From Dactylosporangium sucinum (GTDB taxonomy: Bacteria > Actinomycetota > Actinomycetes > Mycobacteriales > Micromonosporaceae), in assembly GCF_014647515.1 (NCBI RefSeq), contig NZ_BMPI01000011.1:124001-188000 (forward strand): a DNA stretch of 64,000 bases. The letters are read 5' to 3'. The translations under genes and the position numbers were made by a program. The notes beneath the pieces were generated by a model that was not told the origin of the DNA, did not search any database, and worked only from the letters and a program-made list of their open reading frames with translations. Below, piece by piece: positions 61,747 through 64,000 of this stretch; position 1 is the stretch's first letter; the number at the start of each line of letters is the position of its first letter.

Positions 61747-62934
61747 CTCATCCTGCCGCGGCCGGGTCCGCAGCGGCGACCCGGCCGCGACCGGCCACCA
61801 CACGGCGAGCTGCGCGACCGCCAGCACGAGCGCGAACGGCATGAGGGTCCAGGCGCCGTACCCCTGGGTCACCGCACCGGCGAGCCAGGGCAGCGCGGCG
61901 CCGCCGACGACGGAGCCGGCGTTCATGACGCCGATCGCGGTCGGCGCCAGGCCCGGGCCGGCCAGCGGCGGGACGACGACCATCGCGGTCGGGAACACCG
62001 GGCCGAGGAAGAACCCGAGCAGGGCGAAGCCCGCCGCGAGCGGCACCGCCCCGGGCAGCACCCAGGTCAGCGCGGTGGCGACGGTGATGCCGGCGAGGCA
62101 GGTGTACATCAGGCCGGCCGCCGTCAGCCCGGCGCGCGTGGCCGCCGAGCCGAGCAGGAACCGGCCCAGGGTCAGGCCGAGCCAGTACAGGCTGACCGTC
62201 GCGCCGGCCGCCGTCTGCGTCACCGACCGCGCCTCGACCAGGTAGCTGAAGGCCCAGTTCCCGACGCCGATCTCCAGCCCGACGTACACCGTGAGCAGCA
62301 GCGAGCCGAGCAGCACGACCCGGCTGCGCAGGGCCGGCCCGAGCAGCCGCCGCCCGGCGTGCTCCTCGCTCACCGCGGCGGCGGGGTCGGCGGCCCGGCG
62401 CGGGAACAGCGCGGCGACGGCCAGGCCGAGCGGCACGGCCACCCCGGCGAGGGCCAGGAACACGATCGGCCACGTGGTGAACCGCAGCATCCAGGTGGCC
62501 AGCAGCGGCCCGAGCAGGGCGCCGGCGCCGAAGAACGCGTGCAGCCGGTTGAGCCGGCCGGTCGCCTCGGGCAGCGCGGCGACGTAGGCGTTGAGCACCG
62601 ACTCCAGCAGGCCGGTGCCGAACCCGGCGAGCAGCTGGACCAGGACGAACGCGGCGAACGACGGGCGGGTCGCGATGTACAGCCCGCCGAGCACGTAGCT
62701 GGCGACGCCGAGCAGCAGCGCGGCCCGGCAGCCCCAGCGGTGCACGACCGGGCCGGTGACCGCGCCGGCCGCGACGAACCCGGCCGAGCCGGCGAAGAAG
62801 ACCAGGCCGAACAGGGTGCGGTCGACGCCGTAGTCCTGCAGCTGCGGCAGCAGGACCACGCCGTTCACGCCGGCGCCGAGGCCCACGAGGATGAACAGGA
62901 AATACGAGAGGGCCACCGTGCCGCGTGCGATCAC
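61732..62934 (-). CDS. MFS transporter
   Basis: This 400-aa transporter has 12 predicted membrane segments, beginning TVALSYFLFILVGLGAGVNGVVLLPQLQDYG, with TGPVVHRWGCRAALLLGVASYVLGG (loop 2-3) and GFGTGLLESVLNAYVAALPE typical of the FucP/sugar-like and YfkF-type MFS branches. It follows the FadR/GntR regulator by 9 nt, so both are one transcription unit, and its substrate is probably the effector of that regulator (inference). Start ATG 62934. Confidence 0.9.
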   Translation of the reverse strand: MIARGTVALSYFLFILVGLGAGVNGVVLLPQLQDYGVDRTLFGLVFFAGSAGFVAAGAVTGPVVHRWGCRAALLLGVASYVLGGLYIATRPSFAAFVLVQLLAGFGTGLLESVLNAYVAALPEATGRLNRLHAFFGAGALLGPLLATWMLRFTTWPIVFLALAGVAVPLGLAVAALFPRRAADPAAAVSEEHAGRRLLGPALRSRVVLLGSLLLTVYVGLEIGVGNWAFSYLVEARSVTQTAAGATVSLYWLGLTLGRFLLGSAATRAGLTAAGLMYTCLAGITVATALTWVLPGAVPLAAGFALLGFFLGPVFPTAMVVVPPLAGPGLAPTAIGVMNAGSVVGGAALPWLAGAVTQGYGAWTLMPFALVLAVAQLAVWWPVAAGSPLRTRPRQDELSRA

Positions 62935-62943
62935 GCCGACACG

Positions 62944-63651
62944 CTACGGGGCGTCCCCGGAAATGTGAACGGTGTTCGAAAGGCGGGCGGCCCGGGCGAT
63001 CCGGGTCAGGTGGGACGCCATCGCCGCCCGGGCCGCGGCCGGGTCGCCGGCCGCGACGGCGGCGACGATCGCCGCGTGGTCGGCCGCGGTGTGGTCCAGC
63101 ACGCCGGGCCGCTGCGCGGTGCGGGCCCGGCTGGACCGGCCGAGCGTCGCCAGGGTCTGCAGCATCGCCGCCAGCAGCGCGTTGCCGGCCGTCTCGGCGA
63201 GCAGGGCGTGGAGGCGGACGTCGGCCACCAGGGGGTCGGCGTCGTCGAGCGCGGCCCGCAGCGCCGCGACCTGCTCGGGGCCGGCCCGCTCGGCGGCGAG
63301 GGCGGCGAGGGCCGGCTCCAGCACCAGCCGAGCCTCGAACAGCTCGTCGATGGTCCGCTCGTTGAGCGCCATCACGAACTGCAACGGCTCCAGCAGCGCG
63401 GCGGTGTCGAGGGAGGCGACGAACGTGCCGGCGCCGTGGCGGCTCTCCAGGATGTTCATGCTCACCAGCGAGCGGATCGTCTCGCGCAGCGTCGGGCGGC
63501 TGATCCCGAGCAGCTCGCTGAGCTCCCGCTCGGGCGGCAGGCGCTGGCCGGGCACGAGCCGGCCGTCGACGATCATCTCCTGGATGGCGCGGACGGCATC
63601 GGCCGCGGCGGAGGTGCGCCGCAGCTTCGCGAAATCCGCCCCGCCGGTCAT
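62944..63651 (-). CDS. FadR/GntR family transcriptional regulator
   Basis: This 235-aa regulator has the GntR winged HTH (AADAVRAIQEMIVDGRLVPGQRLPPERELSELLGISRPTLRETIRSLVSMNILESRHGAGTFVA, ~14-78) and a FadR-type FCD effector domain with EARLVLEPALAALAAERAG and HTAADHAAIVAAVAAGDPAAARAAMASHL (metal/ligand His residues). It is the first gene of fadR-mfs and probably represses the transporter until a carboxylate or sugar acid binds. ATG 63651 is chosen; GTG 63675 is also in frame. A TAAAGT box (63663-63668, minus strand) lies just upstream. Confidence 0.9.
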   Translation of the reverse strand: MTGGADFAKLRRTSAAADAVRAIQEMIVDGRLVPGQRLPPERELSELLGISRPTLRETIRSLVSMNILESRHGAGTFVASLDTAALLEPLQFVMALNERTIDELFEARLVLEPALAALAAERAGPEQVAALRAALDDADPLVADVRLHALLAETAGNALLAAMLQTLATLGRSSRARTAQRPGVLDHTAADHAAIVAAVAAGDPAAARAAMASHLTRIARAARLSNTVHISGDAP

Positions 63652-63676
63652 GGGCTCACACTTTACGCTGGGCACC

Positions 63677-64000
63677 GTGCCGACCGTGGTGATGATCGAC
63701 GGTGCCGTCGAGCGGCAGCTGCTGGCCCTCGAACCGCGCGCCTGCGACTTTCGGGTGTTCGACGTCGCGGATCCGGTGGCCGCGTGGGCGGTGCTGCCCG
63801 GGCTGCCGGTGGAGCGGCTGCTGCTGGCCGGGACGGCGGCCGGCCCCGCCCTGCTGCCGCTGCTGCGCTCGGCGCTCGGCTACGACCCGGCGGTACAGGA
63901 GCTGCTGGGTTTTCTCCGGCAGCGGTTCCTGCCGGACGGTGCGGTGCCGCCGGTGCCCGCCCGGGTGGCGCCCGCCGTGCGGTCCTTCGCGCTCGGGGCG
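63677..64000 (+). CDS. unknown protein, 5' part (runs off the window)
   Basis: Open from GTG 63677 through the edge (108 codons) with strong coding GC3 bias. Translation begins VPTVVMIDGAVERQLLALEP and continues RACDFRVFDVADPVAAWAVLPGLPVERLLLAG, LLPLLRSALGYDPAVQELLGFLRQRFLPDG. I do not recognise it. It is divergent from the FadR gene with only 25 bp between the starts, so the two may share regulatory sequence. Confidence 0.6.
   Translation, partial: MPTVVMIDGAVERQLLALEPRACDFRVFDVADPVAAWAVLPGLPVERLLLAGTAAGPALLPLLRSALGYDPAVQELLGFLRQRFLPDGAVPPVPARVAPAVRSFALGA

Overview
The window is GC-rich DNA (strong G/C at third codon positions, very long antisense shadow frames) from an actinobacterium. Family-level assignment to Micromonosporaceae is an inference from gene content: a W/Y-rich secreted S8 protease tail, DUF5999, DUF5937-type ArsR regulators, and a gene block with the same content and order as Mycobacterium tuberculosis Rv1822-Rv1830. 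Everything looks chromosomal. I see no rRNA, tRNA, CRISPR array, integrase or complete insertion sequence.

Layout. 1-8632 is alpha-glucan and trehalose metabolism: treX-treY-treZ on the minus strand (treZ cut by the window edge), divergent from a GH133-type glycogen debranching enzyme and a GT4 glycosyltransferase. 8640-10838 holds a DUF2461 protein and two overlapping DJ-1/PfpI-fold genes, one a GlxA-type AraC regulator. 11466-17709 is the conserved minus-strand housekeeping block pgsA2-like / DUF881 / sbp / DUF881 / gcvH / garA / ftsR / DUF151 / second MerR. 17811-21178 carries a lipoprotein and an overlapping pair, a SAM methyltransferase plus a double RlaP-like nucleotidyltransferase. 21205-24213 is a single-aptamer glycine riboswitch and gcvP, fired from what looks like a bidirectional promoter.

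24257-34035 contains DUF5999, pabB, an unknown protein, an MFS transporter, an S9A prolyl oligopeptidase, a membrane GGDEF-EAL protein, a divergent TetR and a flavoprotein disulfide reductase. 34180-35269 is ribA-marR, followed by a gene-poor stretch with two large inverted repeats. 35736-40779 contains an ArsR-like regulator and an aldo/keto reductase separated by a six-unit dyad array, a broken S8 protease, a TetR-SDR divergent pair with two operators, and a serine hydrolase.

40790-42403 is a secreted GH18 chitinase. 42511-50328 is export: PadR-ABC-FtsX permease, two convergent MMPL transporters, and a TetR with paired operators. 50595-51737 is a flavin monooxygenase-like gene of less typical composition. 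51916-57129 is an operon of ROK regulator, GH4 glycosidase, BadF-type sugar kinase, XRE-cupin regulator and PLP decarboxylase. 57319-59346 is an Hsp70 fused to a membrane-anchored LCCL domain. 59547-64000 holds a 53-aa membrane peptide, an MBL hydrolase, an NAD-dependent epimerase-like protein, an MFS transporter with a FadR-type regulator, and the start of an unknown gene.

Functional links. TreX/TreY/TreZ together convert glycogen to trehalose. GarA, GcvH and GcvP join central-carbon and glycine control, and gcvP carries its own glycine sensor. The chitinase and the ROK-GH4-kinase operon share an unusual upstream motif, which suggests one chito-oligosaccharide regulon. Several regulators (TetR, PadR, XRE-cupin) appear leaderless, with an operator on or next to their own -10 or -35 box.

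All calls come from reading the sequence by eye; no similarity search was run.
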